DNA of 64,000 nt from Limosilactobacillus oris (GTDB lineage Bacteria; Bacillota; Bacilli; Lactobacillales; Lactobacillaceae): the NCBI RefSeq assembly GCF_025311495.1, contig NZ_CP104398.1, forward strand, positions 1,943,884-2,007,883, given 5' to 3'. The notes beneath the pieces were generated by a model. The model was not told where the DNA came from and ran no database searches. It was given only the letters and a program-made list of their open reading frames with translations. Below are positions 36,012 to 45,249 of the stretch, in pieces. A program made the position numbers and the translations under genes. How positions within the stretch are numbered: position 1 is the first letter of the stretch; each line of letters opens with the position of its first letter.

Positions 36012-36024
36012 GGTGTGAAGGCGA

Positions 36025-38046
36025 ATGGGGCAGATTCATGAATTAAATGATATTTTAGCTGATCAAATCGCTGCCGGGGAAGTAATTGAACGGCCAGCCT
36101 CAATTGTGAAGGAACTGGTGGAAAATTCCCTGGACGCTCAGAGCAAACGGGTTGACATCATCGTGGAAAATGCAGGCCTTGATAGCATCAGGGTGATTGA
36201 TGACGGTCAGGGAATTGCTGCTGATGACGTGGAATTAGCTTTTAAGCGCCATGCCACGAGTAAGATCAATAGCCGCCAAGACCTTTTTCGGGTCCAGACG
36301 ATGGGCTTTCGTGGGGAGGCGCTGCCCAGCATTGCTTCGGTTGCAGACGTCGAACTAACGACGGCCATCGCGGACGCAACCGCTGGCCGGACTGTCCATC
36401 TCCGGGGTGGCAAACTGGTTACCAACCAACCAGCACCGGCCCGGCGGGGAACTGACGTCCGGGTGACGGAACTCTTCTTCAACACGCCGGCCCGCTTGAA
36501 GTACCTCAAATCTCCCCAGACGGAACTGGCTCGAATTACTGATATTATCAACCGGCTGGCCCTCGCTAACCCCCAGGTGGCTTTTAGCTTTACCCATAAT
36601 GGGAAGGAAATCTTTCGGTCGGCGGGGAACGATAACCTCCAGCAGGTAATCGCAACGATTTACGGAATTCAAGCGGGGCGGAAGATGCTGGCTGTCCAGG
36701 GGACCGATAATGATTTTCGGGTAACCGGCTTTGTTTCCCTGCCGGAGTTAACCCGGGCGTCCCGCCAGTACATTACGATAATGATCAACCACCGCTACGT
36801 CCGTAATTATGCCCTGACTAAGGCGATTATCCAGGGCTACGAGTCAAAGCTGATGGTGGGGCGCTACCCGGTGGCCGTCATTAACATTGACTTGGATCCG
36901 GTCCTGGTGGACGTCAATGTCCATCCGGCAAAACGGGAGGTCCGTCTGAGCAAGGAGGACCAGCTAGCTAAGCTGATTGCGCAAACCATTCGCCAGCGGA
37001 TTGCCCAGGAAAACTTAATTCCTGACGTGGATGCGGACCGGTTTACCCCCCAGCCAGATCCGGACCTAGTTGACGACCTTAACCGGCGCCTGAACGAAGC
37101 GGCGGCTTCCTACGGAGTTGACCAAGCTGACACGGCAGGAGCGTCCAGCGCAGCCGTGACGTCTCCTCTACCAACGAGCACGGCAAAGGCCGGGGCGGAT
37201 ACGGTCGACAGCCAAATCCCGTCCCCAGTGATTATCCACCAGAGCAGTGAACTAAATTCTGCCCGGATGAAGGAGTTTGATGCTCGTTACCAAGACGAAA
37301 GCCTGCCGGCACTGTTTAATGATTCAGGAAGGCCAGCCGCTGATAGTCAGCCAACCGCGCCAGTCCAGACGGAAAACCTCGAACTGGATGTTCATGACAA
37401 GAGCGACCAGGAGACGGGACGCTTTCCAGACCTGCAATATATCGGCCAGCTCCAGGGGACCTTTTTATTAGCCCAGGCTAGTGATGGCTTATATATCGTT
37501 GACCAGCATGCCGCCCAGGAGCGGATCAACTATGAGCGCTACCGGCAGGAAATCGGTCAGGTCAGTGCTGACCAGCAGACGTTCCTGGTTCCGCTAGTGT
37601 TGAACTATTCGACGGTTGACGCCTTGACCATCAGCAATCATGCTGACGTTTTAGCAAGCGTTGGCCTGCACCTGGAACACTTTGGGCAAAATAGTTTCTT
37701 GCTACGGTCACACCCGACCTGGTTTAAAGAGGGGCAAGAAGAGGATACCGTCCGGGAAATGATTGATTGGATCATTAAGGACGGCAAGCTGACCGTCCAG
37801 CAATTTCGGATGAAGACGGCCATCATGATGAGCTGCAAACGGGCGATTAAGGCTAACCACCACCTGGACGAGCGGGAGGCCCGGGCACTGTTGCACCGGC
37901 TTCCCCAGTGTGAGAACCCGTTTAACTGTCCTCACGGTCGTCCCGTAACGGTTCATTTTAACGACCGCGACCTCGAAAAGATGTTTAAACGGATCCAGGA
38001 AGCTCATGTTCCGTATGCTGACGATTTCGACGACCATGATTTTTAG
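36025..38046 (+). CDS. mutL: DNA mismatch repair protein MutL
   Basis: 673 aa. N-terminal GHKL ATPase ([23 protein letters not shown]), an acidic variable linker (about 340-460), and a C-terminal endonuclease domain with [12 protein letters not shown] from about residue 493 and the zinc-site motif CPHGRP. It should therefore nick DNA itself, as in bacteria lacking MutH. Confidence 0.96.
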   Translation: MGQIHELNDILADQIAAGEVIERPASIVKELVENSLDAQSKRVDIIVENAGLDSIRVIDDGQGIAADDVELAFKRHATSKINSRQDLFRVQTMGFRGEALPSIASVADVELTTAIADATAGRTVHLRGGKLVTNQPAPARRGTDVRVTELFFNTPARLKYLKSPQTELARITDIINRLALANPQVAFSFTHNGKEIFRSAGNDNLQQVIATIYGIQAGRKMLAVQGTDNDFRVTGFVSLPELTRASRQYITIMINHRYVRNYALTKAIIQGYESKLMVGRYPVAVINIDLDPVLVDVNVHPAKREVRLSKEDQLAKLIAQTIRQRIAQENLIPDVDADRFTPQPDPDLVDDLNRRLNEAAASYGVDQADTAGASSAAVTSPLPTSTAKAGADTVDSQIPSPVIIHQSSELNSARMKEFDARYQDESLPALFNDSGRPAADSQPTAPVQTENLELDVHDKSDQETGRFPDLQYIGQLQGTFLLAQASDGLYIVDQHAAQERINYERYRQEIGQVSADQQTFLVPLVLNYSTVDALTISNHADVLASVGLHLEHFGQNSFLLRSHPTWFKEGQEEDTVREMIDWIIKDGKLTVQQFRMKTAIMMSCKRAIKANHHLDEREARALLHRLPQCENPFNCPHGRPVTVHFNDRDLEKMFKRIQEAHVPYADDFDDHDF

Positions 38047-38066
38047 TGATAAAGGAGTTTTCTGAC

Positions 38067-38660
38067 GTGTATGAATATTTAACGGGAACCATTAGCATTG
38101 TTGCCCCCCAGTACATCGTGGTAGATGTTCAGGGAGTTGGTTACAAATTATTGGTGGCCAACCCCTACCGCTTCCATGAGGATTCAGCCAAGGCCGTCCG
38201 GGTGTTTGTCTACCAGGCTGTTCGAGACAATGACATTTCCCTGTTTGGCTTCAGTGACCAGGCGGAAAAACGGTTGTTTATGCAGCTGATCAACGTTTCG
38301 GGAATTGGCCCGAAGAGTGCTTTGGCAATTCTGGCCAACCCTGACCACCAGGGACTGGTGGATGCAATTGCTAACAATAACATTGGCTACCTGACGAAGT
38401 TTCCGGGAATCGGTAAAAAGACGGCCTCACAGATTGTGTTGGATTTGAAAGATAAGCTGGCGGCCGCTACTGCTGGCAGCCTGTTTGACCAGCAGCCGAT
38501 CAGTGGAGCAGCTAACCCGGCACTGGCGGATGCCTTAGCGGCCCTCAAGGCGCTGGGCTACAAGGAGCGGGAGGTCAAAAAGATCGGTAAGCAGCTGGGT
38601 GGGGAGCAACAATCGACCGACGAGTACTTGCGGCAAGCACTGCGCCTGCTAAACCAATGA
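38067..38660 (+). CDS. ruvA: Holliday junction branch migration protein RuvA
   Basis: 197 aa from GTG 38067, chosen for the AAAGGAG 9 bases upstream; the frame stays open back to 38046 at the mutL stop. OB-fold N-terminus, two helix-hairpin-helix motifs ([18 protein letters not shown]) and a C-terminal RuvB-binding domain. Confidence 0.95.
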   Translation: MYEYLTGTISIVAPQYIVVDVQGVGYKLLVANPYRFHEDSAKAVRVFVYQAVRDNDISLFGFSDQAEKRLFMQLINVSGIGPKSALAILANPDHQGLVDAIANNNIGYLTKFPGIGKKTASQIVLDLKDKLAAATAGSLFDQQPISGAANPALADALAALKALGYKEREVKKIGKQLGGEQQSTDEYLRQALRLLNQ

Positions 38661-38673
38661 GGGGAGGATCATC

Positions 38674-39696
38674 GTGAACGAGAAGCAAAACGACGTGCTA
38701 TCTGACCAGTCTCAAGATGAAGCGGAGGAGCAGATTGAACTCACCCTCCGTCCCCAGAATCTTCAGGACTATATCGGTCAAGCACAGCTCAAAAATAAGC
38801 TGCGGGTGTACATCAAGGCAGCCAAGGAACGGGAAGAAGCCTTGGACCACGTCTTGCTGTACGGTCCACCGGGCCTGGGGAAGACGACGTTGGCGATGGT
38901 CATTGCCCATGAAATGGCTGTGAACATCAAGACGACCAGCGGTCCGGCAATTGAAAAACCAGGCGACCTCGTGGCTCTGCTAAACGAACTCCAGCCTGGA
39001 GATGTTCTCTTCATTGACGAAATTCACCGCCTGCCCAAGGTCGTGGAGGAAATGCTCTACTCGGCAATGGAGGATTACTACATCGACATTGTGGTCGGGG
39101 AAGGGCCAACCGCCCACCCTGTTCACTTCCCCTTGCCGCCCTTTACCTTGATTGGAGCAACGACCCGGGCCGGAATGCTGTCGGCGCCGTTGCGGGACCG
39201 GTTTGGAATTGTTGAGCACATGAACTACTACAACCAGGACGAGCTGAAACAAATTATTTTTCGATCGGCGCGGATCTTTGATACCCAAATTGAGGAGCAG
39301 GGGGCACATGAACTGGCCCTGCGTTCCCGGGGAACGCCCCGGATTGCTAACCGGTTGCTCAAACGGGTGCGGGACTTTGCCCAGGTTGCTCACCGGCAGG
39401 CGATTGATGCCGCTATCGTCAAACAGGCCCTCGATCTCCTCCAGGTAGATAGCCGCGGCCTTGATGAAATCGACCGGAAAATGTTGTTGACGATGATTAA
39501 TTTCTACCAGGGCGGGCCGGTCGGTCTGAAAACAATTGCTGCCAATATTGGTGAAGAAACCAATACGATTGAAGAAATGTACGAACCCTACCTGATTCAG
39601 ATTGGCTACATTAGTCGAACTCCCCGTGGACGGGTGGTCACGCCAGCAGCCTATGACCACCTGGGAATTAATTATCCAACGGATGAGGGAAAATAA
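38674..39696 (+). CDS. ruvB: Holliday junction branch migration ATPase RuvB
   Basis: 340 aa, GTG start after GGGGAGG. Walker [10 protein letters not shown], Walker B FIDEIHRL, sensor 1 GATTRAG and a C-terminal winged helix. Works as a hexameric motor on RuvA-bound junctions. Confidence 0.97.
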   Translation: MNEKQNDVLSDQSQDEAEEQIELTLRPQNLQDYIGQAQLKNKLRVYIKAAKEREEALDHVLLYGPPGLGKTTLAMVIAHEMAVNIKTTSGPAIEKPGDLVALLNELQPGDVLFIDEIHRLPKVVEEMLYSAMEDYYIDIVVGEGPTAHPVHFPLPPFTLIGATTRAGMLSAPLRDRFGIVEHMNYYNQDELKQIIFRSARIFDTQIEEQGAHELALRSRGTPRIANRLLKRVRDFAQVAHRQAIDAAIVKQALDLLQVDSRGLDEIDRKMLLTMINFYQGGPVGLKTIAANIGEETNTIEEMYEPYLIQIGYISRTPRGRVVTPAAYDHLGINYPTDEGK

Positions 39697-39697
39697 T

Positions 39698-40786
39698 ATG
39701 GAGAGCAAACTTAAATTTAACGTCCAGGCAGAGAGCGGCAATGCCCGTACTGGCCACTTGCAGTTAGGATCCCGGACGGCCACCACCCCTATGCTGGTTC
39801 AAACCGGAATGGTGTCCGCAATTCTCACCAGCGGTGAATTGACAGCACTTGGGACGCAGGCCATCAAGCAGTCAGCCTTAGAATATTGGCTCAGGGCCCA
39901 GGGGCAACCAGAGCGACTCGGGTTTGCCGATATTCATGAGCACTTGCGCTGGCCGGGAATCGTTGTCGGGGCATCTGGAGCAGACCAGGCTTACCGCTGG
40001 GCCAAACCCCGTGGCCGTAAGAAAACAGGGGTTAGTTTTCACGAGCCAGCGACGGGGCAGCAAAAAATGTATACACCCCAGTTAGCCCAGCAATGGCAAC
40101 GGCTGCTGGGCTGTGATCTGCTGGTTGGCTTTGCCCGCTGGGATGATTACTATGCCCCCGTCGACGATTTGCAAGCAACTGCCCAGCAGACGGCCGAATG
40201 GCTCGGAATGGACAAGCAGTTATTGAATACGCTGGCGCCGGTAGTTGGGGGCGGCCTGAAACGGGTCCGCCAGGCCAGTGTTGCCGCGGCTCAGGTAACT
40301 CACCCTTGTGGCTATGCCCTCTTAGGGATTGATGGGGCCGTCAAATTGGCGGAACAACGGCGGGTAATCGGTGAAATCGTTGCGATGCTCCCTACGGAGG
40401 GGCTGCGCTACTTACCTGCCTGTGGGGCGTTAGAGCAGGTACTGATAGCAATTGCACAGGGAATGGACATTGTTGATAGCGACTGTGCGGCGACGACCGC
40501 GCTCCATGGCACTGCCTACCTGGGGACAAAACGATTGCACCTGACCCAAGAACACTTGGCAGGTGACTCCCGGACACTGGTGCCAGGCTGTCAGTGCCCG
40601 ACTTGCCAGGCGGGTTATTCCCGGGCATACCTGCACCAGCTCCTCCAAGAGCAGTCACCAGTGGGGGTCCGATTGTTGACAGCCCACAACCTGTATGTGC
40701 TTAACCAGTTGGTTGACCGCTTCCGCCAAGCTATCGCGGCTGGGCGGCTGGCAGAATTGATGGCCGACCTAGCAATTGACTACTAA
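39698..40786 (+). CDS. tgt: tRNA-guanine transglycosylase family protein, catalytic residues degenerate
   Basis: 362 aa from ATG 39698, 1 base after ruvB. The C-terminal zinc site C298-x-C300-x2-C303...H330 and the nucleophile region (D260 in MDIVDSDC) are recognisably Tgt. By my alignment the preQ1-binding residues are lost: the DSGGFQ motif is replaced by ASGADQ (A92), the FDE motif by FARW (A146) and the VQGG motif by VGGG (G184). queA, usually adjacent, is absent. It may act on another substrate, be a tRNA-binding protein without catalysis like eukaryotic QTRT2, or be decaying. The frame is intact over its whole length, which argues for function. Confidence 0.75.
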   Translation: MESKLKFNVQAESGNARTGHLQLGSRTATTPMLVQTGMVSAILTSGELTALGTQAIKQSALEYWLRAQGQPERLGFADIHEHLRWPGIVVGASGADQAYRWAKPRGRKKTGVSFHEPATGQQKMYTPQLAQQWQRLLGCDLLVGFARWDDYYAPVDDLQATAQQTAEWLGMDKQLLNTLAPVVGGGLKRVRQASVAAAQVTHPCGYALLGIDGAVKLAEQRRVIGEIVAMLPTEGLRYLPACGALEQVLIAIAQGMDIVDSDCAATTALHGTAYLGTKRLHLTQEHLAGDSRTLVPGCQCPTCQAGYSRAYLHQLLQEQSPVGVRLLTAHNLYVLNQLVDRFRQAIAAGRLAELMADLAIDY

Positions 40787-40854
40787 CGGTGGTTTTTTTA
40801 TAAAAAGTTTGGTAAAGTTAAAAGAGAGATTTGGCGAAAGGAATGGATAATATC

Positions 40855-41286
40855 GTGAATAGTTTTGTAACTTTAGCTGCTGCTAATACCGGTGGTTACT
40901 CCAGCATCATCCTGATTGTTTTGATGATTGCTTTGATGTACTTCTTTATGATTCGGCCACAACAGAAGCAACGTAAGCAGCACCAGGAAATGATGAATGA
41001 GCTTCACAAGGGCGACGAGGTGGTTACCATCGGTCGTCTTCACGGTAAGATTGACGAGGTCAACAAGGAAAACCAGACCGTAACTCTTGACTGTGAAGGA
41101 ATCTATTTAACCTTTGATATGGTAGCAATTGCCCGGGTCCTCAAGCGGGCTGGTGAAGCTGAACAGCCTGCTCAACAAGCGGCTGAAACCCAGGCCAGTG
41201 CTGGCAAAGATGACGCTGCTGAAACAGAGACTACTGATGACGCTGCGGATGCTAAGTCTGCTGACGACGACCAGGAGTCAAAATAA
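40855..41286 (+). CDS. yajC: Preprotein translocase subunit YajC
   Basis: 143 aa from GTG 40855; an in-frame ATG at 40843 directly abuts the GAAAGGA site, so the start is uncertain by 4 codons. One N-terminal membrane helix (about 13-32), the RPQQKQRKQHQEM motif, and an acidic Ala/Asp-rich tail. Associates with SecDF. Confidence 0.9.
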   Translation: MNSFVTLAAANTGGYSSIILIVLMIALMYFFMIRPQQKQRKQHQEMMNELHKGDEVVTIGRLHGKIDEVNKENQTVTLDCEGIYLTFDMVAIARVLKRAGEAEQPAQQAAETQASAGKDDAAETETTDDAADAKSADDDQESK

Positions 41287-41316
41287 TAATTGACTAATTT
41301 ATGAAAACATGCGAAA

Positions 41317-41349
41317 CTCTTAACTGGTAATTAGTTAAGGGCTTTTTTA
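41317..41349 (+). terminator. Terminator after yajC
   Basis: 9-bp stem CTCTTAACT / AGTTAAGGG with a 7-nt loop, then C and six T. Confidence 0.7.
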
Positions 41350-41431
41350 TTAGCAAAAAGGTCCCGTTATTTAGCTTTTCGCCTGCTAACTAAACTTAGC
41401 AGGCTGACCTACGACAGGAGGAACTTTTGAG

Positions 41432-42331
41432 ATGCAAATTGGATTGATTGGTCTGGGAAAGATGGGGATTCACCTTGCCCAAAACATGCTGCGTAACGGT
41501 AACGATGTTGTTGCTTTCGATTTGAACCAAGATGCCGTTAAGGAAGCCGGTTCATACGGTGCCGAAACTGCTTTTTCCTTGGATGAAATGATCGAAAAGC
41601 TGGACACTCCACGGACTGTGTGGGTAATGGTTCCTGCAGGAAAGCCAACCGACGCTACAATGGCTCAGTTGGCGGAAAAGCTTTCTGCCGACGACATTGT
41701 GATCGATGGTGGTAACACTTACTGGAAGGATTCACTGAAGCACAACCGTTTGCTGACCGAAAAGGGAATTCACTTCTTTGACTGTGGTTCTTCTGGTGGT
41801 TGGCGTGGTGCCCTTGAAGGCGGTAACTTCATGATCGGTGGCGACGACAAGGAAGCCTTTGAACGGATTCGTCCACTCTTTGAAGGAATTGCCCAAAAGG
41901 ATGGCTACCTTTACACTGGTAAGGCCGGTTCCGGTCACTACCTCAAGATGGTTCACAATGGGGTCGAATACGGGATGATGGAAGCCATTGGTGAAGGCTT
42001 TGAAATCCTGGAAGCATCAGACTTTGATTACGATAACGCCGCTGTTGCTAAGCTGTGGAACCACGGTTCTGTTATCCGGTCCTGGCTGATGGAACTGGCG
42101 CAGGATGCCTTTGAAAAGGATCCACACTTAGACCAAATCCAAGGTCGGATGCACAGTAGTGGTGAAGCACACTGGACGATTGCTGATGCGATGGACCACA
42201 ACGTGCCAACGCCAGTTATCTACGAAGCATTATGTGCGCGTTTCAAGTCCATGCAAGAGGATACCTTTGACGGGAAGGTCGTTGCGGCATTACGGAATGG
42301 TTTCGGTGGCCACGCTGTCGACAAGAAGTAA
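41432..42331 (+). CDS. gnd: 6-phosphogluconate dehydrogenase, decarboxylating, short type
   Basis: 299 aa, ATG after AGGAGG. Rossmann start GLIGLGKMG, the substrate loop DCGSSGGWRG and catalytic KMVHNGVEYG. About 170 residues shorter than the usual 470-aa enzyme, matching the short family common in heterofermentative lactobacilli, where it feeds the phosphoketolase pathway. Forms ribulose-5-phosphate and CO2. Confidence 0.9.
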   Translation: MQIGLIGLGKMGIHLAQNMLRNGNDVVAFDLNQDAVKEAGSYGAETAFSLDEMIEKLDTPRTVWVMVPAGKPTDATMAQLAEKLSADDIVIDGGNTYWKDSLKHNRLLTEKGIHFFDCGSSGGWRGALEGGNFMIGGDDKEAFERIRPLFEGIAQKDGYLYTGKAGSGHYLKMVHNGVEYGMMEAIGEGFEILEASDFDYDNAAVAKLWNHGSVIRSWLMELAQDAFEKDPHLDQIQGRMHSSGEAHWTIADAMDHNVPTPVIYEALCARFKSMQEDTFDGKVVAALRNGFGGHAVDKK

Positions 42332-42339
42332 TTAATTTA

Positions 42340-42560
42340 GTTCAGGGGCTGTGACATAAAGTCCTATTACTTTAATAAAAAGCGAATAGCGCGGTACGCA
42401 AATGGGCTTCAGAGTTCGGCTTTGCCAATCTCTGAAGCCCTATTTGTGTTCGCGGGGGCTTGAAAACGAAGTCGTAAACGACTTCTGTCTCGCTCCCTTG
42501 CTATTTTAAAGCTAATAATGCCTCAAGGCAGCAACTGGCTGGCAGTTCGAACGCTGACTT
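42340..42560 (+). repeat. Structured intergenic repeat after gnd
   Basis: No gene in the 330 bases between gnd and nrnA. It contains an 11-bp perfect hairpin GGGCTTCAGAG / CTCTGAAGCCC (42404-42440), extendable to about 16 bp, then GAAGTCGT / ACGACTTC (42468-42485), then the 24-nt block 42498-42521 that also occurs at 33164-33187. Looks like a dispersed, palindromic non-coding repeat of this genome. Confidence 0.55.
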
Positions 42561-42612
42561 GCCTGACCACGCCCATTCTGTTACGTTTTTGATAGAATCA
42601 GGGCGCAAATCC

Positions 42613-42621
42613 TGTTATACT
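42613..42621 (+). promoter_or_regulatory. Promoter of nrnA
   Basis: Extended -10 TGT-TATACT (42613-42621); TTGATA lies at 42589 with a long 21-nt spacer, so the extended -10 probably dominates. Confidence 0.5.
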
Positions 42622-42661
42622 TAATTCTTAGACAATTATGGAGTGCGAAGGAGTAATTATT

Positions 42662-43609
42662 ATGTCGGACCAGTTAAGTCAGATTCTAGAACAAATCAAA
42701 AAGTACAATAAAATTATCATTCACCGGCACCAGCGGCCGGACCCGGATGCCATCGGCTCCCAGGTGGGGCTCGGCGAAATCTTGAAGGCCTCCTTCCCTT
42801 ACAAGCAGGTTTACCTGGTAGGAAAGCATATTCCAGGTTTTGACTGGATTGGAACGATGGATGACATTGACGGCGAAACCTTTAATGATGCCCTGGTGAT
42901 TGTCACCGACACGGCCAACGCTCCCCGGATCGATGACCGGCGGTTTAATAATGGTGACGAGTTGATCAAAATTGACCACCACCCGAATGATGAGCCCTTC
43001 GGCGACCTGATGTGGGTCGAACCAGACGCGTCAAGCTGTTCAGAAATGATCTACGATTTTTACCAGCATTTTAGCGACCAGCTGACCCTGCCTAAGAAGG
43101 CCGCCCACGCCCTTTATGCGGGAATTATCGGTGATACCGGCCGCTTCTTGTACCCAGCAACGACTCCCCGGACGATGCTAGTTGCGGGTGCGCTGATGGC
43201 TGCCGGAGCAAATGCGGCCGAGATTAGCCGGCGGGAAGATGAGATTACCCTGCCGGTGGCCCGTCTATCGGCCTACGTTTACGAGCACCTGACAATTTTA
43301 GATCACGGTGCCGCCTACGTCGTGTTAACGAATGACCTCCTCGAGAAGTTCGGCCTGACTGAAGCAGGGACCTCGGCGGTGGTTTCGCTGCCGGGACGGA
43401 TTAAGGACGTCCGTGCCTGGGCCATCTTTGTTGAGCAGGCGGACGGCCACTACCGGATTCGTTTGCGTTCTAAGGGCCCGGTAATCAATGAGCTAGCGAA
43501 GAAGCACGATGGTGGTGGCCACCCGCTGGCTAGTGGTGCTAAGGCCAAGGACGAAGCAGAGATCAGGCAGGTCATTGCCGAGCTGGACCAGTTAACGAGC
43601 AATGAATAA
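42662..43609 (+). CDS. nrnA: Bifunctional oligoribonuclease / pAp phosphatase NrnA (DHH family)
   Basis: 315 aa from ATG 42662 (GAAGGAG upstream); an earlier in-frame ATG at 42638 lacks a site. DHH motif KIDHHPNDEP, the N-terminal HRHQRPDPDAIGS and the DHHA1 signature GGGHPLASGA. Degrades nanoRNAs of 2-5 nt and dephosphorylates pAp. Confidence 0.92.
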   Translation: MSDQLSQILEQIKKYNKIIIHRHQRPDPDAIGSQVGLGEILKASFPYKQVYLVGKHIPGFDWIGTMDDIDGETFNDALVIVTDTANAPRIDDRRFNNGDELIKIDHHPNDEPFGDLMWVEPDASSCSEMIYDFYQHFSDQLTLPKKAAHALYAGIIGDTGRFLYPATTPRTMLVAGALMAAGANAAEISRREDEITLPVARLSAYVYEHLTILDHGAAYVVLTNDLLEKFGLTEAGTSAVVSLPGRIKDVRAWAIFVEQADGHYRIRLRSKGPVINELAKKHDGGGHPLASGAKAKDEAEIRQVIAELDQLTSNE

Positions 43610-43619
43610 GGAGGCGCCC

Positions 43620-44993
43620 ATGACGAGCAAAACTTTTAACGATTTTAAGCTCAAACCATATTTGGTAAAAGCCGTAACGGCGATTAACTTTCACGAACCG
43701 ACCGCAGTGCAGGAGAGAGTCATCCCAGACATTCTTGCAGGAAAGAGCGTGGTTGGGCAGTCAGCGACCGGGAGCGGGAAAACCCATGCCTTCTTGCTCC
43801 CGCTCTTTTTCCGGATCGACCCGGCTGTTCAGGAAGTTCAGGCAGTCATCACGACGCCAAGCCGGGAGTTAGCCTACCAAATTTACAATGCTGCCAAGCA
43901 GTTAAACCAGTTTGCTGACCAACCGTTGACCATCCATAATTACGTTGGAGGCACGGATAAGCAGCACCAGATTGCCCAGTTGGAGCGTAAGCAACCCCAG
44001 TTAGTGATTGGAACGCCGGGACGGGTATTGGACCTGATTAAGTCTCAGCACCTGGACGTGCACACCGCCACGATGTTCGTGGTCGATGAAGCGGATATGA
44101 CCCTTGATATGGGATTCTTGGAACAGGTCGACCAGATTGCGGGACGCTTCCCAGAAAACTTACAGATGATGGTCTTTTCTGCTACCATTCCGGAGAAGCT
44201 CCGGCCGTTTCTGAAAAAGTATATGGCGAACCCGGTAATTGAGGAAATTCCAACGGCAACGGTCATTAATCCAGACGTAGAGAACTGGCTGCTATCGACC
44301 AAGGGCCATGACCGCAACCAGCTGATTTACCAGCTGCTCACGATGGGGGAACCATACCTGGCCCTCGTCTTTGCCAACACAAAGGAGCGGGCAGAAGAAC
44401 TGACCCGCTACCTTAGCGAGCAGGGGTTAAAGGTAGCACTGATTCACGGGGGGCTGGAACCCCGGAGGCGGAAACGGGTGATGCGCCAGATCCGTAATTT
44501 AGACTACCAGTATGTGGTGGCAACTGACTTGGCGGCCCGGGGAATTGATATTGACGGGGTTTCTTTGGTAATCAATGATGACTTGCCGACTGACCTGGAA
44601 TACTTCGTTCACCGGGTGGGGCGGACTGGCCGTAACCAGATGACTGGCACGGCAATCACCCTCTACGAGCCGGCCGAAGATGAGTTGATTGCTAAGTTGG
44701 AAGACCGGGGAATCAAGTTTGTGCCAAAGGAAGTCAAAAACGGCCGCTTGGTAACTACCCATGACCGGAACCGGCGGAAAATGTTTCGGCGGCGGCAAGA
44801 GGAACTTGACCCGTCAATGAAGGGCTACGTCAAGAAAGCCAAGCGGAAGGTCAAACCGGGCTATAAGAAGCGAATCAAGCGGGCAATCAAGGATGATGAG
44901 CAGCAAAAGCGGCGTCTTGAACTGCGTCATAAAATCCGAAAGGCCAAGCGGCAGCGACAACGGCAACATCGGCGTGAACGGGCCGGCCGTTGA
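43620..44993 (+). CDS. DEAD-box RNA helicase
   Basis: 457 aa from ATG 43620 after AAGGAGG; a frame start at 43602 overlaps nrnA. Q-motif region, Walker A ATGSGKTH, DEAD box VVDEADM, SAT, and the C-terminal HRVGRTGR. The last 70 residues are very basic, as in CshB-type cold-shock helicases. Its stop codon overlaps the alaS promoter. Confidence 0.9.
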   Translation: MTSKTFNDFKLKPYLVKAVTAINFHEPTAVQERVIPDILAGKSVVGQSATGSGKTHAFLLPLFFRIDPAVQEVQAVITTPSRELAYQIYNAAKQLNQFADQPLTIHNYVGGTDKQHQIAQLERKQPQLVIGTPGRVLDLIKSQHLDVHTATMFVVDEADMTLDMGFLEQVDQIAGRFPENLQMMVFSATIPEKLRPFLKKYMANPVIEEIPTATVINPDVENWLLSTKGHDRNQLIYQLLTMGEPYLALVFANTKERAEELTRYLSEQGLKVALIHGGLEPRRRKRVMRQIRNLDYQYVVATDLAARGIDIDGVSLVINDDLPTDLEYFVHRVGRTGRNQMTGTAITLYEPAEDELIAKLEDRGIKFVPKEVKNGRLVTTHDRNRRKMFRRRQEELDPSMKGYVKKAKRKVKPGYKKRIKRAIKDDEQQKRRLELRHKIRKAKRQRQRQHRRERAGR

Positions 44994-45018
44994 TTTTTGC
45001 GCGGGGGTCCGCTATAAT
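44990..45018 (+). promoter_or_regulatory. Promoter of the alaS T-box transcript
   Basis: TTGATT (44990-44995) overlapping the helicase stop, 17-nt spacer, TATAAT (45013-45018). Confidence 0.7.
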
Positions 45019-45024
45019 ATGGTT

Positions 45025-45233
45025 CGTTTGGGATATGTCCGTTGATTCGTCATTGACAGAAACAACCGGGTCGCTGTGACGGTTGAGTGACGGTTAGCGG
45101 GTGCTCCCCATCCAAAAAAACTGGATAAAACTCCCGTGAGGGAAATAAAGAGGTAAACGAATTCCATCGTTGCAAGCAAAGTGGTACCGCGTCAATCGGC
45201 GTCTTTGTTAGCAGGGATGGTTTTTGTTTTTTG
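45025..45233 (+). promoter_or_regulatory. T-box riboswitch upstream of alaS
   Basis: The antiterminator motif AAAGTGGTACCGCG (45178-45191) is canonical, and its TGGT matches A73 of tRNA-Ala. A CCATC / GATGG closing stem and T runs (45221-45233) precede alaS. Stem I is atypical: no AGTA / GAA S-turn is obvious; GCT within GGTGCTCCCC (about 45099) is the best alanine specifier candidate. Confidence 0.8.
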
Positions 45234-45249
45234 AAAGGAAGAGAGTAGC

